Counted from the first letter of the stretch, positions 1 to 7,766 are shown. The stretch: DNA of 64,000 nucleotides from Flavobacterium sp. LC2016-23 (GCF_009674775.1 NZ_WKKE01000027.1:27903-91902), one strand, 5' to 3'. Notes: generated by a model from the letters alone, not told the origin. Made by a program: numbers and translations.

Positions 1-329
1 AGCTGCGGAGCAATCAGCTCTGCTACTTCACTTACCACTATTCCGCCAAAACTGTGACCTACCAGGGTAACATTTGTTGCATTGCCAATCGCTTTTAAAA
101 CTTCGTATACATAAAGTTGTAAACTAATTTTCGATACAGGTGTTTCATCGGTACCATGACCCGGAAGATTTACTACAATAAGGTTCGTCTCCTCAGAGGT
201 AAGATAACCGGCCACATGATGCCAGTCATTAGCAGATGACCATGCTTCGTGCACAATTACAATGGTATTGGTACTTTTTGAAGATGATGAACTTAATTCC
301 TTCTGTGTGTTGTTTTTTTCGTTTTGCAT
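1..329 (-). CDS. alpha/beta hydrolase (3' part beyond the window)
   Basis: The first 109 residues of an alpha/beta-fold hydrolase that runs off the left edge. Visible are a Ser-rich N-terminus, a hydrophobic first strand (TNTIVIVHEAW), the PGHG loop and the nucleophile elbow GHSFGG at about residue 94, whose Ser would be the catalytic nucleophile. No signal peptide, so cytoplasmic. The sequence resembles the esterase/salicylate-esterase-like branch (HEAWSSANDWHHV), but the Asp and His of the triad lie outside the window, so the substrate cannot be inferred. Confidence 0.85.
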   Translation of the reverse strand, partial: MQNEKNNTQKELSSSSSKSTNTIVIVHEAWSSANDWHHVAGYLTSEETNLIVVNLPGHGTDETPVSKISLQLYVYEVLKAIGNATNVTLVGHSFGGIVVSEVAELIAPQ

Positions 330-591
330 AATTTTATTTGTTTAATACTATGCAAAGAAAGGGGGAATAAAACCTGCAGAACTTGTCTTACGGCAAGTAA
401 TGAAATTTCACTTATTTTTTTCGTGCTGCTGTCTGTTTTAAATTGTTTGTATCCTGTTCCTGGATATATTTTTCACGGATATTCTTTTTTATAATACGAA
501 AAATCTTATTTTTGCTACGGATGAGAAATAGATTTTTGTACATTAAAATATTTTTTTTTTATACGGTACATCAAAAAATATGTTTTCCAGA
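330..591. other. intergenic leader between hydrolase and HTH gene
   Basis: No coding region on either strand. It holds a short inverted repeat ACTTG-tcttacgg-CAAGT near 385-403 just upstream of the hydrolase start. From about 430 onward the sequence is recognisably the same as 54115-54270, upstream of the second HTH copy, so this leader belongs to the duplicated cassette. Confidence 0.6.
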
Positions 592-625
592 TTTGGTCTC
601 TTATTACACTTAATTATTATCTTTG
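592..625 (+). promoter_or_regulatory. Bacteroidota-type promoter of HTH copy 1
   Basis: TTTG at 592-595 and TATCTTTG at 618-625 match the Bacteroidota -33 and -7 consensus (TTTG and TAnnTTTG). Only 4 bases separate the -7 element from the ATG at 630, so the transcript should be leaderless or nearly so. The same arrangement is conserved at 54272-54305. Confidence 0.7.
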
Positions 626-629
626 AATT

Positions 630-1055
630 ATGAGCACACTTACAAAACCAAACCATATAGGGCGAAAAATTAGCCGTATTCGCGAACTGAAAGACATGAA
701 ACAGGAAGCACTGGCGCAAGCTTTAGGAACCAACCAACAAGCGGTGTCTATTATGGAAAATAGCGAAACAATAGAAGAAGAAAAACTAATTGAAGTGGCA
801 AAAGCGCTTGGCGTAAGTGTTGAGGCCATTAAAAATTTCTCGGAAGAAGGCGTATTTAATTACTTTAATACCTTTACTGAAAATGATTTCAGTAATAGCC
901 AAGGGGCTAATTTTGGAAATAATAATGTTTGCACCTTTAATCCACTCGACAAATTAATGGAATCAGTAGATGAAAACAAAAAATTGTATGAGCGGCTATT
1001 ACAGGCAGAAAAAGAGAAAATTACTTATTTGGAAAAATTACTTAAAGACAAATAA
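630..1055 (+). CDS. XRE-family HTH regulator with C-terminal coiled coil, copy 1
   Basis: 141 residues. Residues 10-70 form an XRE-type helix-turn-helix (ISRIRELKDMKQEALAQALG, then NQQAVSIMENSE). A Phe/Asn-rich linker (about 85-105) and a C-terminal helical stretch with heptad-like Leu/Tyr follow, probably for oligomerisation. It is almost identical to the protein at 54310-54720 over the first 88 residues. The two differ by substitutions and a 5-residue length difference in the linker. It is likely a DNA-binding regulator; its target is unknown. It stands alone, with its own promoter and a perfect palindromic terminator, in front of a block of accessory genes. Confidence 0.85.
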   Translation: MSTLTKPNHIGRKISRIRELKDMKQEALAQALGTNQQAVSIMENSETIEEEKLIEVAKALGVSVEAIKNFSEEGVFNYFNTFTENDFSNSQGANFGNNNVCTFNPLDKLMESVDENKKLYERLLQAEKEKITYLEKLLKDK

Positions 1056-1080
1056 GTTTTTATAAAAATATATTGATGTA

Positions 1081-1106
1081 AAAAAAGAGACTCGAGTCTC
1101 TTTTTT
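1081..1106 (+). terminator. terminator of HTH copy 1
   Basis: Perfect palindrome AAAAAAGAGACTC / GAGTCTCTTTTTT ending in a T-run, 25 bp after the stop. The same structure, slightly diverged, follows the second copy. Confidence 0.8.
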
Positions 1107-1149
1107 GTTTTTTTGAAATATAGAAAAATAGAATCCTTCGAAATCACCA

Positions 1150-1234
1150 CTGCTACAGGCGACCCGCTCGTGAAGACAAGTAAATCTATTTTAGGATTTA
1201 GTGTAAATCTGGAAACTTTTTAGAATGAGACAGA
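1150..1234. repeat. palindromic repeat element, decayed copy A
   Basis: Carries the left arm (CCCGCTCGTGAA) and the core (TAAATCTATTTTAGGATTTA then GTGTAAAT) of the repeat family described at 63143-63283. The right arm is lost. Confidence 0.7.
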
Positions 1235-1251
1235 GGTATGTTTTTATTTGT

Positions 1252-1593
1252 CTATTCTGAAATCTTATTCTGTAGATTCAGTTTATTTTGCCGCTTTAAA
1301 TTTTCAAGTTCGCATTCGGCATCAAATATTTCATTATTAATTTTTTGAAAGTGCATATAACAGCCTATCGGAACAACAAATAATAAAAGAGCAGCAAATA
1401 ATAATACAGCATCTTGATAACCCATTCTATCTGCTAACATTCCTTTTCTCATTGGAATATATGGACCAACAAAAGGCATAAAAATCCCTACTGCAATTAA
1501 TCTCCATATTTTCCATTTTTCTTTTGGAAGTCTTTTTAACTGTTCTTCAAGTTCCTTTTCTTTATTTTCTGAAGTTTTAATTAATTCACTCAT
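1252..1593 (-). CDS. small two-helix membrane protein, unrecognised
   Basis: 113 residues from the ATG at 1593. An ATG 26 codons upstream would overlap the neighbouring gene and adds a poorly hydrophobic, non-signal-like stretch, so I prefer the inner start (MSELIK). A charged N-terminal coil (residues 4-25) is followed by two hydrophobic segments (about 31-48 and 62-83) and a Glu/Lys/Asn-rich coiled C-terminus. No family recognised. It is the most distal of a run of small minus-strand genes. Confidence 0.6.
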   Translation of the reverse strand: MSELIKTSENKEKELEEQLKRLPKEKWKIWRLIAVGIFMPFVGPYIPMRKGMLADRMGYQDAVLLFAALLLFVVPIGCYMHFQKINNEIFDAECELENLKRQNKLNLQNKISE

Positions 1594-1663
1594 ATTTATT
1601 TTTTTGTATTTTATGCAATCTGCGAAACTAACGGCTAACGACGTATTAGCTCTTAGCCATCTA

Positions 1664-1936
1664 TTATTCACTGCCTATTTCTTCAATTGGCGTAGCATTA
1701 TTTTTTTTCTTTCTGATTAACTTCACACTTAACTTTATTAAAAAGAATATAATGAGAACAAAAAATATAAAACAAGTAAGAAATCCAATTGCGTAACCGG
1801 GAGCTCCCACTACTCCTGCTTCAAATTTTTTCCTGCAATTTTCAAATTGTATTGGAAACGCATATACGGCAGGAAAGCAAAGTAAAATTGTAAATAGTAA
1901 TATTATAATACCTGCTATCTTTTTTAATATGTTCAT
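1664..1936 (-). CDS. small two-helix membrane protein, unrecognised
   Basis: 90 residues. The N-terminus looks like a signal anchor (MNILKKIAGIIILLFTILLC), a short exported loop follows, then a second hydrophobic helix (about 50-72) and a basic Lys/Arg cluster (RKKKNN), giving a hairpin topology with both ends inside. No family recognised. It lies in the same small-gene block as its neighbours, separated from the next gene by a repeat-bearing spacer. Confidence 0.6.
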   Translation of the reverse strand: MNILKKIAGIIILLFTILLCFPAVYAFPIQFENCRKKFEAGVVGAPGYAIGFLTCFIFFVLIIFFLIKLSVKLIRKKKNNATPIEEIGSE

Positions 1937-1964
1937 TTGTATTTTGAGTTCAAAGTTCTGAATG

Positions 1965-2047
1965 TTGGAACTAAATTAAGTCCATTATACCGATTTTCCA
2001 AAATCAACTTTCCATTAGCTAATTGCACAAATCTTTTGTGGTAGATG
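1965..2047. repeat. spacer repeat, copy 1
   Basis: The 17-mer TTGGAACTAAATTAAGT (1965-1981) recurs exactly at 2587-2603. In both spacers a diverged CCATKAG...ATTRC...GTTGTAG/GGTAGATG...GGC block follows before the next gene. The shared spacers suggest a cassette-like arrangement of these small genes. Confidence 0.5.
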
Positions 2048-2485
2048 TTAGTGGCTGGTTTGTTTCTTGATTTTTGGCAAAATATCTGTTTCAAATATCT
2101 CAATTAATTTCGGAACATCTTCATCGCTTTTTTGATATCCACCAGTATTTTTCGATTTATCAAAAGCTCCAACCAAATTCAGTTTTAGTGTATTTGAATT
2201 TTTCCAAAAAACCGTTTGTTCTTCGTAATTTAAATTATATTCAAAATTTTGAATGCTAGATTTTTTAAATAAAAGTGTAACATAGTATTTATACCCATAT
2301 TCCTTGGAGCCCGTTGTGTCTGTAATTTGATAAACAATTCTGGAATCCGATAATCTTAAAGTACGCAATGATTTTTCTAAATTTAATTTTGAAACGGAAT
2401 AATTATATTCTTCAAGAGGTTCAAATGTCGAGCTAATTTGAAGAATAGAATAGAATAAAACAAATAAAAGAATATTATTGAGCAT
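2048..2485 (-). CDS. exported or membrane-anchored protein, unrecognised
   Basis: 145 residues. A short hydrophobic N-terminus (LLFVLFYSILQIS) probably acts as signal peptide or anchor. The rest is a soluble domain with alternating polar and aromatic residues (YKYYVTLLFKK, FEYNLNYEEQTVFW) suggesting beta strands. No domain recognised. A different frame upstream (ATG near 2528) encodes another hydrophobic start that runs out of frame, so the exact N-terminus or an old frameshift is uncertain. Confidence 0.5.
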   Translation of the reverse strand: MLNNILLFVLFYSILQISSTFEPLEEYNYSVSKLNLEKSLRTLRLSDSRIVYQITDTTGSKEYGYKYYVTLLFKKSSIQNFEYNLNYEEQTVFWKNSNTLKLNLVGAFDKSKNTGGYQKSDEDVPKLIEIFETDILPKIKKQTSH

Positions 2486-2586
2486 AATATCCCCATTGAA
2501 ATTAAAAATATTTTTAAATACTTCATATTTTCGTTTTGTTTTTTTGTTTAGCTACTTGACAATAACGTTCTTGTACTACAGCAGGT

Positions 2587-2687
2587 TTGGAACTAAATTA
2601 AGTTGATTTTTCGGATTTTAAATCATCTAATACAAAACTATTTTTCCATGAGCCATTACCTAAATCCGTTGTAGGCAGGTATTTCTA
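2587..2687. repeat. spacer repeat, copy 2
   Basis: Second occurrence of the 17-mer TTGGAACTAAATTAAGT (2587-2603) and the following diverged block. Just upstream lies a palindromic AACGTT core (about 2560-2575: CAATAACGTTCTTG). Such AACGTT-containing spacers recur between small accessory genes in flavobacterial genomes. Confidence 0.45.
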
Positions 2688-3206
2688 TTAGTTTAATCTC
2701 AGTCCACATTCCTCAATTTGTCTTTTCAAATTTTCGTCCCAGAAACTGAATTTCTCATAAAAAGTAACACAATCAGATAGCGTTTTAAATCCATCAAGTA
2801 TCTTTAAGATGTTATTTTCCAAGTCAATTTTAAAATCTGCTATAAATTCTGTCAGGTTTGTTGTGTCGGTGATTTTATAGCCAAGCCAACCTCCGTGAGA
2901 TTTTTTTACTTGTTGTCTTTCCTCTGTCAAGTACGCATCTTCCCGAACTTGTGTCGCCAAGTCAAAATATGTTGCTTTCTTTTTGTCTTTGTCCGCAAGT
3001 TTTTCTGTTAATGCCACACCAATATTTAAACAAAAGCTTAGTTGCTCTTTACTGTTCCATTGAGAATTTTGAAGATTAATAACAATAAAGAAGTCTCCCA
3101 TATTTTTCCACCAAGTCTGTCCACTTGTTTTATAACCGTATGCTTTCAATGTTGGTTTTAAATAAGCTTTTATAAAGTCGATCTGTATATCTTTTGCTGT
3201 TGTCAT
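2688..3206 (-). CDS. DUF4304 domain-containing protein
   Basis: 172 residues, cytoplasmic. The sequence fits the DUF4304 pattern: N-terminal helix (IDFIKAYLKPTLKAYGYK), Trp-rich start of a beta sheet (TWWKNMGDFFIVINLQNSQW), and a central GGWLGYKI segment. DUF4304 proteins are uncharacterised and often occur among immunity-like or integron-like cassettes in Bacteroidota. Here it is the most promoter-proximal of four small minus-strand accessory genes. Function unknown. Confidence 0.7.
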   Translation of the reverse strand: MTTAKDIQIDFIKAYLKPTLKAYGYKTSGQTWWKNMGDFFIVINLQNSQWNSKEQLSFCLNIGVALTEKLADKDKKKATYFDLATQVREDAYLTEERQQVKKSHGGWLGYKITDTTNLTEFIADFKIDLENNILKILDGFKTLSDCVTFYEKFSFWDENLKRQIEECGLRLN

Positions 3207-3356
3207 TTAATCTTTTCGGTTTATGCTTGCTATAACTTTTTGTAGCTAAACTTCGGTTGCGAATGCAAGCGAACTGAGTTTTCTCTGCCAAGATACTATT
3301 TCTTCGTGAAATAGAGTTTTCCAGTGCTCATAAACTTCGTAATTACGTATAGCCCT

Positions 3357-3463
3357 GTACCGGCGAGCCTCTCGCTCGTTAAGACAAGTAAATCTATTTT
3401 AGAGTTTAGTATAAATATGTAAACTTTTCCAGGACAAGACAACTTCGCGTTCACGAGCGGGAC
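3357..3463. repeat. palindromic repeat element, copy B
   Basis: Contains the core TAAATCTATTTTAGAGTTTA and the 3' arm TTCACGAGCGGGA. The left arm is CTCTCGCTCGTTAA. It closes the accessory block on the right, as copy A closes it on the left. Confidence 0.7.
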
Positions 3464-3477
3464 TTACTGCTTTTGTT

Positions 3478-4272
3478 CTATAAGATAGTTTTTAAAACAC
3501 CCCCATCTGCCCTAAGGCAGGCGCCATTTGTTGCAATTGAAAGCGGGCTTGAAAGATAAGCGGCCAGAGCTGCAATTTCTGATGGATTTATAAATCTCTG
3601 CAATAACGAATGTGGATTAGTTTGTTGTATGATAATACTTTTCATTTGCCCGACTTCTATATTTTGCGACGAGGCAATTTGTTCAATTGCAGATGCAACC
3701 CCCTCGGAATATGTCGGACCGCCTAAAATGGTATTTACCGTGATTTCTGTTCCTTTGGTTAATTTTGACAATCCGTTGCTAAGAGCCATCATGGCCGATT
3801 TGGTCATTCCATAGTGAATCATGTTTTCCGGAACATTCACTCCAGATTCACTGCTGATAAAAATGATTCTTCCTGATTTTTTTTGAAGCATTTGGGGTAA
3901 AATTTTTTTTGATAGTCGCATGGCACTCATAACATTTATTTCAAATATCCTGTACCAGTTTTCATCCTCAATATCTTCAAAGGCTTTTAGCTCGAAAAGT
4001 CCAACATTATTGATTAAGATATCTATATCTTCTAATTTATTTAGTAAAGTTTCGACTTCATCCTTATTTCCAAAATCAGCCGTTACGCCTGATACTACAG
4101 CATTGGGGAATTCCGTTTTTAATTTTTTAACAGCCTGATTTGTTTTTTCTTCATGTCGCCCATTAATGATGACTTCTGCTTTTTCGCTTAATAACTGTTG
4201 CGCAATTGCAAATCCTATTCCTTGTGTTGAACCGCTGATGAAAGCTTTTTTTCCTTCTAATTTTAAATTCAT
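3478..4272 (-). CDS. SDR family NAD(P)-dependent oxidoreductase
   Basis: 264 residues, normal length for a classical short-chain dehydrogenase. The cofactor motif is G14-xxx-G18-x-G20 (SGSTQGIG). NNVG is at 88-91, the catalytic Ser at about 140-141, and the Tyr154-xxx-Lys158 pair lies in YGMTK. The substrate is not predictable from sequence. It is expressed divergently from nothing nearby and lies just downstream of a TetR regulator. A palindrome identical in plan to the one in front of the tetR gene lies about 20 bp upstream of this start, so it is very likely the target of that repressor. Confidence 0.92.
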   Translation of the reverse strand: MNLKLEGKKAFISGSTQGIGFAIAQQLLSEKAEVIINGRHEEKTNQAVKKLKTEFPNAVVSGVTADFGNKDEVETLLNKLEDIDILINNVGLFELKAFEDIEDENWYRIFEINVMSAMRLSKKILPQMLQKKSGRIIFISSESGVNVPENMIHYGMTKSAMMALSNGLSKLTKGTEITVNTILGGPTYSEGVASAIEQIASSQNIEVGQMKSIIIQQTNPHSLLQRFINPSEIAALAAYLSSPLSIATNGACLRADGGVLKTIL

Positions 4273-4288
4273 TTTTTTATTATTTTAT

Positions 4289-4310
4289 TTTTGTAATGAT
4301 TAATACATAA
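4289..4310. promoter_or_regulatory. TetR operator before the SDR gene
   Basis: TTTGTAATGATTAATACATAA, an imperfect inverted repeat (TTTGTA / TACATAA) that matches the site before the tetR gene except at a few positions. Likely the repressor's binding site; inference from matching palindromes. Confidence 0.65.
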
Positions 4311-4323
4311 ATAGTCAAAAAAA

Positions 4324-4905
4324 TTAGCTGATCACAGCTAATTGCATTTCGATTTGATCTTTTAATACGTCTTTGTCGGGATACATTCTTCGTAAAGTAT
4401 TGAGTCCGCACCAAAATGTTATTAAATATTTACCCAGTATTTCAGGTGACGTTTGTGTTTTTAAAGTTCCCTTTGTTTGTTCTTCTTTTATGACTTGCGT
4501 AAACATTTCCTCAACATCTTTTAAAATTTGAACCGCATTGGCTTCCAGTTTTTCGTCAATAAAAGTCATTTCAACCACAGTGTTGGCAATAATGCAGCCT
4601 TTTAAGTGCTCTTTTTCATCAGTGGAAGCTATACTTATAAAAAAATCCTTAATCAATTGTAATGGGAATTCACTCTTATTTAATTCATCTCTAAAGACTG
4701 TAAATGCTATTCTTCTTTCTTCAATCGCTTTTTGAAAAACTTCCTTTTTTCCTCCTTTAAAAGTATTATAGAAACTTCCTGCACCAGCTCCCGTTGCTTT
4801 TTGAAGATCGGTTAGCGATGTAGCACTATACCCTTTTTGCCAAAAAACTTCCTGTGCTTTTTTGATAATATTAATATCCTCATAAATTGTAGGCCGTCCC
4901 CTCAT
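4324..4905 (-). CDS. TetR/AcrR family transcriptional regulator
   Basis: 193 residues. The N-terminal helix-turn-helix (about 10-55) reads IIKKAQEVFWQKGYSATSLT then TGAGAGSFYNTFKGGK, a canonical TetR DNA-binding domain of the YxaF/LmrA-like type. The C-terminal ligand domain carries a short hydrophobic core. It sits directly upstream of the SDR gene on the same strand with matching palindromes before each gene, so I infer repression of both itself and the SDR, relieved by an unknown small molecule or substrate. Confidence 0.92.
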   Translation of the reverse strand: MRGRPTIYEDINIIKKAQEVFWQKGYSATSLTDLQKATGAGAGSFYNTFKGGKKEVFQKAIEERRIAFTVFRDELNKSEFPLQLIKDFFISIASTDEKEHLKGCIIANTVVEMTFIDEKLEANAVQILKDVEEMFTQVIKEEQTKGTLKTQTSPEILGKYLITFWCGLNTLRRMYPDKDVLKDQIEMQLAVIS

Positions 4906-4915
4906 GAATTATTTA

Positions 4916-4937
4916 TTTTGTAATGATTGATACAAAA
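4916..4937. promoter_or_regulatory. TetR operator before the tetR gene
   Basis: TTTGTAATGATTGATACAAA, an inverted repeat with 6-base arms (TTTGTA / TACAAA) located 11 bp upstream of the tetR start. Matches the site at 4289-4310, consistent with autoregulation. Confidence 0.7.
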
Positions 4938-5096
4938 TTATATAAAAATAGTTTCCCTGCAAGCTTTAAAATTAATTTATCTATAAAATCGCTTAATGTA
5001 ACTATAGATGATGTATGATCAGGTGATCAATATAGCCACTAAAACAAGATTTTCAACTCTTTTAAACCAAATGAAAAACAAGACCAGTATCAGGTA

Positions 5097-5137
5097 AAAA
5101 AAAAGATCAAACATTTTTAAACGTTTGATCTTTTTCG
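5097..5137 (-). terminator. terminator of the PRC-barrel gene
   Basis: On the minus strand AAAAAGATCAAACG-TTTAAAAA-TGTTTGATC folds into a hairpin followed by nine T, 40 bp after the PRC-barrel stop. Confidence 0.8.
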
Positions 5138-5176
5138 CTTTACTGCTGCAAAATCTTTCATTGAGCACTATAGTAT

Positions 5177-5689
5177 TTAGTGATTGTCAAATTCCCTGCG
5201 GTTGTAAAAAGTGTCATCATCACTATCAGAACCATGACTGCTATTACTTTCAGGGTAATATCCGTTCATTACTCTCTTTTCATAATTTCTGTCAAAATTG
5301 TGCTGAATGTTATAGCGGCTGGTGTTTCTAAACGTATCATACCCTATACCGTTGGCCAGGACAATTTTCGTGTCTTTATTTATAGATACAGATCCAATCG
5401 GAATGATAATATGGCTATCGCCGTCTTTATACATAAATTCCCTTGCATTTTCGTTCGCTATGGCATCATGCACCTCATTATGGTTGTCCTCAATTAATGC
5501 CTTATCTACATTCACATCCAGATAAACCACACGCTGCATATCTTTATTTACCCAAAGATTATCTACTGTACCGATGGTTCGGTTGTCAACATCTACTATT
5601 TTCCATCCTCTTACGTCAGAGTAATTTGAAGCGACTTTGTAATCAGAAAGTTCGTCCAGTCTGTATAAATTTCTATCTTTATTTTCCAT
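5177..5689 (-). CDS. PRC-barrel domain protein
   Basis: 170 residues from the ATG at 5689 (MENKDRNLYRL). A longer in-frame reading adds a non-conserved Cys-rich stretch and is unlikely. Residues about 8-100 show the PRC-barrel pattern: LDELSDYKV, then VRGWKIVDVDNRTIGTVDNLWV, RVVYLDV, and DSHIIIPIGSVSI. The C-terminal 60 residues are polar, with a DSDDD acidic patch. Stress-related PRC-barrel proteins of this type are common in Bacteroidota and often sit with small membrane proteins, as here. Cytoplasmic; exact role unknown. Confidence 0.8.
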   Translation of the reverse strand: MENKDRNLYRLDELSDYKVASNYSDVRGWKIVDVDNRTIGTVDNLWVNKDMQRVVYLDVNVDKALIEDNHNEVHDAIANENAREFMYKDGDSHIIIPIGSVSINKDTKIVLANGIGYDTFRNTSRYNIQHNFDRNYEKRVMNGYYPESNSSHGSDSDDDTFYNRREFDNH

Positions 5690-5864
5690 AAATTCTTTTT
5701 TTAGTATTGTAAATTCTTTTTTTTGCTCAGTCTGATTGCAGAAAACAGTAGCAGGCATTTTGCCGTTACTTCTATTACACCTTAAAATGTACCAGGACAT
5801 GTCCTGAAACCTTTCAATTTCGATAACACCGAAAGAGATACTTTCTTTCCTGCTTCCTTCCTGG

Positions 5865-6032
5865 TTACTGTGCTATACTATCTTTACCTGTCGTGTTTTC
5901 GATTTCTGTGCTGTTTACACTTGTAGCCTCATTATTTTTTAAAAACAGGAAGTATAAAAGTGCTGCGATTATTAGCACTACTATAATCCATGGCCATATC
6001 GGCTTCTTTTTCTCAATTTTGATCTCTGCCAT
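5865..6032 (-). CDS. small single-span membrane protein
   Basis: 55 residues. A short charged N-terminus (MAEIKIEKKK), a conserved-looking PIWPWI entry into one transmembrane helix (about 11-31), then a Ser/Thr/Asn-rich exported tail. Proteins with this KKKxxWPWI plan are seen in Flavobacteria next to PRC-barrel and other general-stress genes. It lies 175 bp upstream of the PRC-barrel gene on the same strand, probably in one transcription unit. Function unknown. Confidence 0.7.
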   Translation of the reverse strand: MAEIKIEKKKPIWPWIIVVLIIAALLYFLFLKNNEATSVNSTEIENTTGKDSIAQ

Positions 6033-6534
6033 AACTTATTTTTTTTGATTATAAAATATTTTAACGTGACACTAAGGTACAACCGGGTTTAGGCTAAAAA
6101 AGTATTTAATTTCAGCAAGAAGTTATACAATTCCCAGCAGACTAAGACTGATATTAAAAATATCTTATTTGAAATTACTCTTCCCTGATAAGTGGTTTGA
6201 GCAACACTGACAAGTGCCGTCACCTTAATTAAGGTACTGTATACTTAATGATTTGAATACGCTGTATTTTGCGTTTTTTTTTGATACTACTCTTGTTTAC
6301 GTCTAAAAAACATACCTAAAACAAATAGACAGAATTTTTTTGTACCTAAAAACGTACTTTTTTACTCCCCTCGCAAATTGTTATTAATCAACTTTGCAGG
6401 GTTAATTACGAATGGCATTACTAGTGATTTTTGAGAAACAGAAAACCCTTCTCATTCATTATCAAATCATTATAAATTACTATCTATTATTTACTAACCA
6501 ATAATTAATTATTACTAACCTTAAAATTTTAAAA
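6033..6534. other. 500-bp intergenic region upstream of the lyase-like lipoprotein
   Basis: AT-rich, no open frame of note. A weak Bacteroidota -7-like element CAACTTTG (6393-6400) with TTG about 20 bp upstream could start transcription towards 6535, leaving an untranslated leader of about 130 bases that contains the doubled string ATTATTTACTAACC / ATTATTACTAACC before the start. Nothing else identified. Confidence 0.35.
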
Positions 6535-7308
6535 ATGAAAAAATTCCTAAAATTAACCAGTTTGTTATTTATGACAGCTTTAGTATTTAATTCCTGTGAA
6601 AAGGATCAGGATTTAAATGTTCCGGAAAGCGCCGGCAAAAATGTGTCGCAAAGTGCTAAAAAAGAAGCTGTCTCTGCCAATGCCGCTTTGGCTGGTGGTG
6701 GTGCCGGGGCCAGAACGATTACACTGCAGACCAATACCTTATCGTGTCCCGGTGGTTTGTGTACCTCCTATGGCGTTTGGTCAACGGGCGTTTACACCGT
6801 TTGGTTCACGATGAAATTTAATTCCGGATTTTACTGGAGCAGAGGCGGTAAATGCGGCTATGGTATACTAATTGGTGACCAGAATACCGGTGGTGACCCG
6901 GGATGGGATGGCAATGGCGGTAGTGCACGATTTATGTGGTATTGTCCGAATGGATCCAACACGGCTAAAGGAAGCGGAGCTTATCTCCAGCCTTACGTTT
7001 ACTATAAAGATCAGCCCGGACAATTTGGTAATGATTTTGGAAAAAAATACTACATACAGGAAGGCGTAACTTACAACTGTCAGATATCTGTTAAGTTAAA
7101 TACCGGGTCAAGTACTAACGGATATGTCAAATATTACGTAAACGGTACAGAGATATTAAATCAGACCATTCGCTGGGTGACTAACGATTCTAAACGAAAT
7201 GTAAATGCAGTAAGTCTCCATACCTTCCGTGGTGGCAGTCAGGACTACTGGACAGCTCCGGTAACAAGTTCTATTTATTACCCTAGTGCCTCCTGGGATG
7301 CACAATAG
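6535..7308 (+). CDS. lipoprotein with polysaccharide lyase 14-like domain
   Basis: 257 residues. Lipoprotein signal with lipobox FNSC (Cys at about 21), so probably exported and lipid-anchored. Residues about 60-250 resemble the PL14-type jelly-roll: VWFTMKFNSGFYWSRGGKCGYG, a glycine-rich GDQNTGG loop, SARFMWY, then an NGYVKYYVNG strand and a C-terminal HTFRGGS segment. PL14 members cleave uronic-acid polymers such as alginate or glucuronan, or have no known activity. The domain here is short and carries extra Cys pairs. It is monocistronic, not inside a polysaccharide utilisation locus. Enzymatic activity is an inference. Confidence 0.6.
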   Translation: MKKFLKLTSLLFMTALVFNSCEKDQDLNVPESAGKNVSQSAKKEAVSANAALAGGGAGARTITLQTNTLSCPGGLCTSYGVWSTGVYTVWFTMKFNSGFYWSRGGKCGYGILIGDQNTGGDPGWDGNGGSARFMWYCPNGSNTAKGSGAYLQPYVYYKDQPGQFGNDFGKKYYIQEGVTYNCQISVKLNTGSSTNGYVKYYVNGTEILNQTIRWVTNDSKRNVNAVSLHTFRGGSQDYWTAPVTSSIYYPSASWDAQ

Positions 7309-7439
7309 CATCACTTTGCTGTAAAACAATTTGGCAGTCATAAATAAAAAGTACCATTTCGATGTTGTTTATACCTTGTGTATCGTAATAGCCATCGAAA
7401 TTGCGTAATTTCTATTTAATCTCCGTATTAGCATAAACA

Positions 7440-7536
7440 CAAAATTCCAAATTCCAAATCCCAAATCCCAAACTTCAAATTTGGAATTTGGGATTTGGGA
7501 TTTATATTTTGGGATTTATATTTTGGGATTTAGACC
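7440..7536. repeat. inverted and tandem AAATCCC/GGGATTT repeat
   Basis: AATTCCAAATTCCAAATCCC repeated on one side, and TTTGGAATTTGGGATTTGGG then three TTTTGGGATTTATA units on the other. It can fold into a long hairpin around CTTC at about 7473. Low-complexity intergenic hairpins of this kind are common in Flavobacterium. No coding function. Confidence 0.75.
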
Positions 7537-7634
7537 TTATTAAAAATAAATTTATCACACAAAAGCACTGGTAATCGATCTGTACCACAACAGCATTTTA
7601 AAGTTTTAAATCAGCAATTAATATAAAAAATGCG

Positions 7635-7671
7635 TACTTTTGTTTAACAATTTTACATTAAAGTTAAACAA
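7635..7671 (+). promoter_or_regulatory. promoter-operator of the DASH cryptochrome (site 1)
   Basis: TACTTTTG (7635-7642) fits the Bacteroidota -7 element and runs into TTGTTTAAC-N14-GTTAAACAA (7640-7671), a 9-bp perfect inverted repeat. The same composite occurs at 36671-36707 (minus) and 43679-43716 (plus), each preceded by ATAAAAA. The start site of transcription would fall inside the palindrome, so a repressor binding there could block transcription. The regulator is not in the window. Confidence 0.7.
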
Positions 7672-7677
7672 TACATC

Positions 7678-7743
7678 ATGAGGTCAATTGTAGTAAACCT
7701 GATACCATTGCCTTTCATGAATAGGGATGGACAGCATAATTAG
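7678..7743 (+). CDS. 21-codon leader peptide before the DASH cryptochrome
   Basis: A short frame, MRSIVVNLIPLPFMNRDGQHN, begins exactly 6 bases after the operator palindrome, the same distance as the start of the first gene of the photolyase operon from its copy of the palindrome. It ends 23 bases before the cryptochrome ATG. It could be a translated leader, a remnant of a displaced first gene, or chance. No homologue recognised. Confidence 0.3.
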   Translation: MRSIVVNLIPLPFMNRDGQHN

Positions 7744-7766
7744 TACCTAAAAGATAGAAATACCTC

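Noticed and set aside
5180..5691. Overlapping plus-strand frames over the PRC-barrel gene
   Set aside because: Antisense shadows; the minus strand encodes the PRC-barrel pattern and has a terminator.
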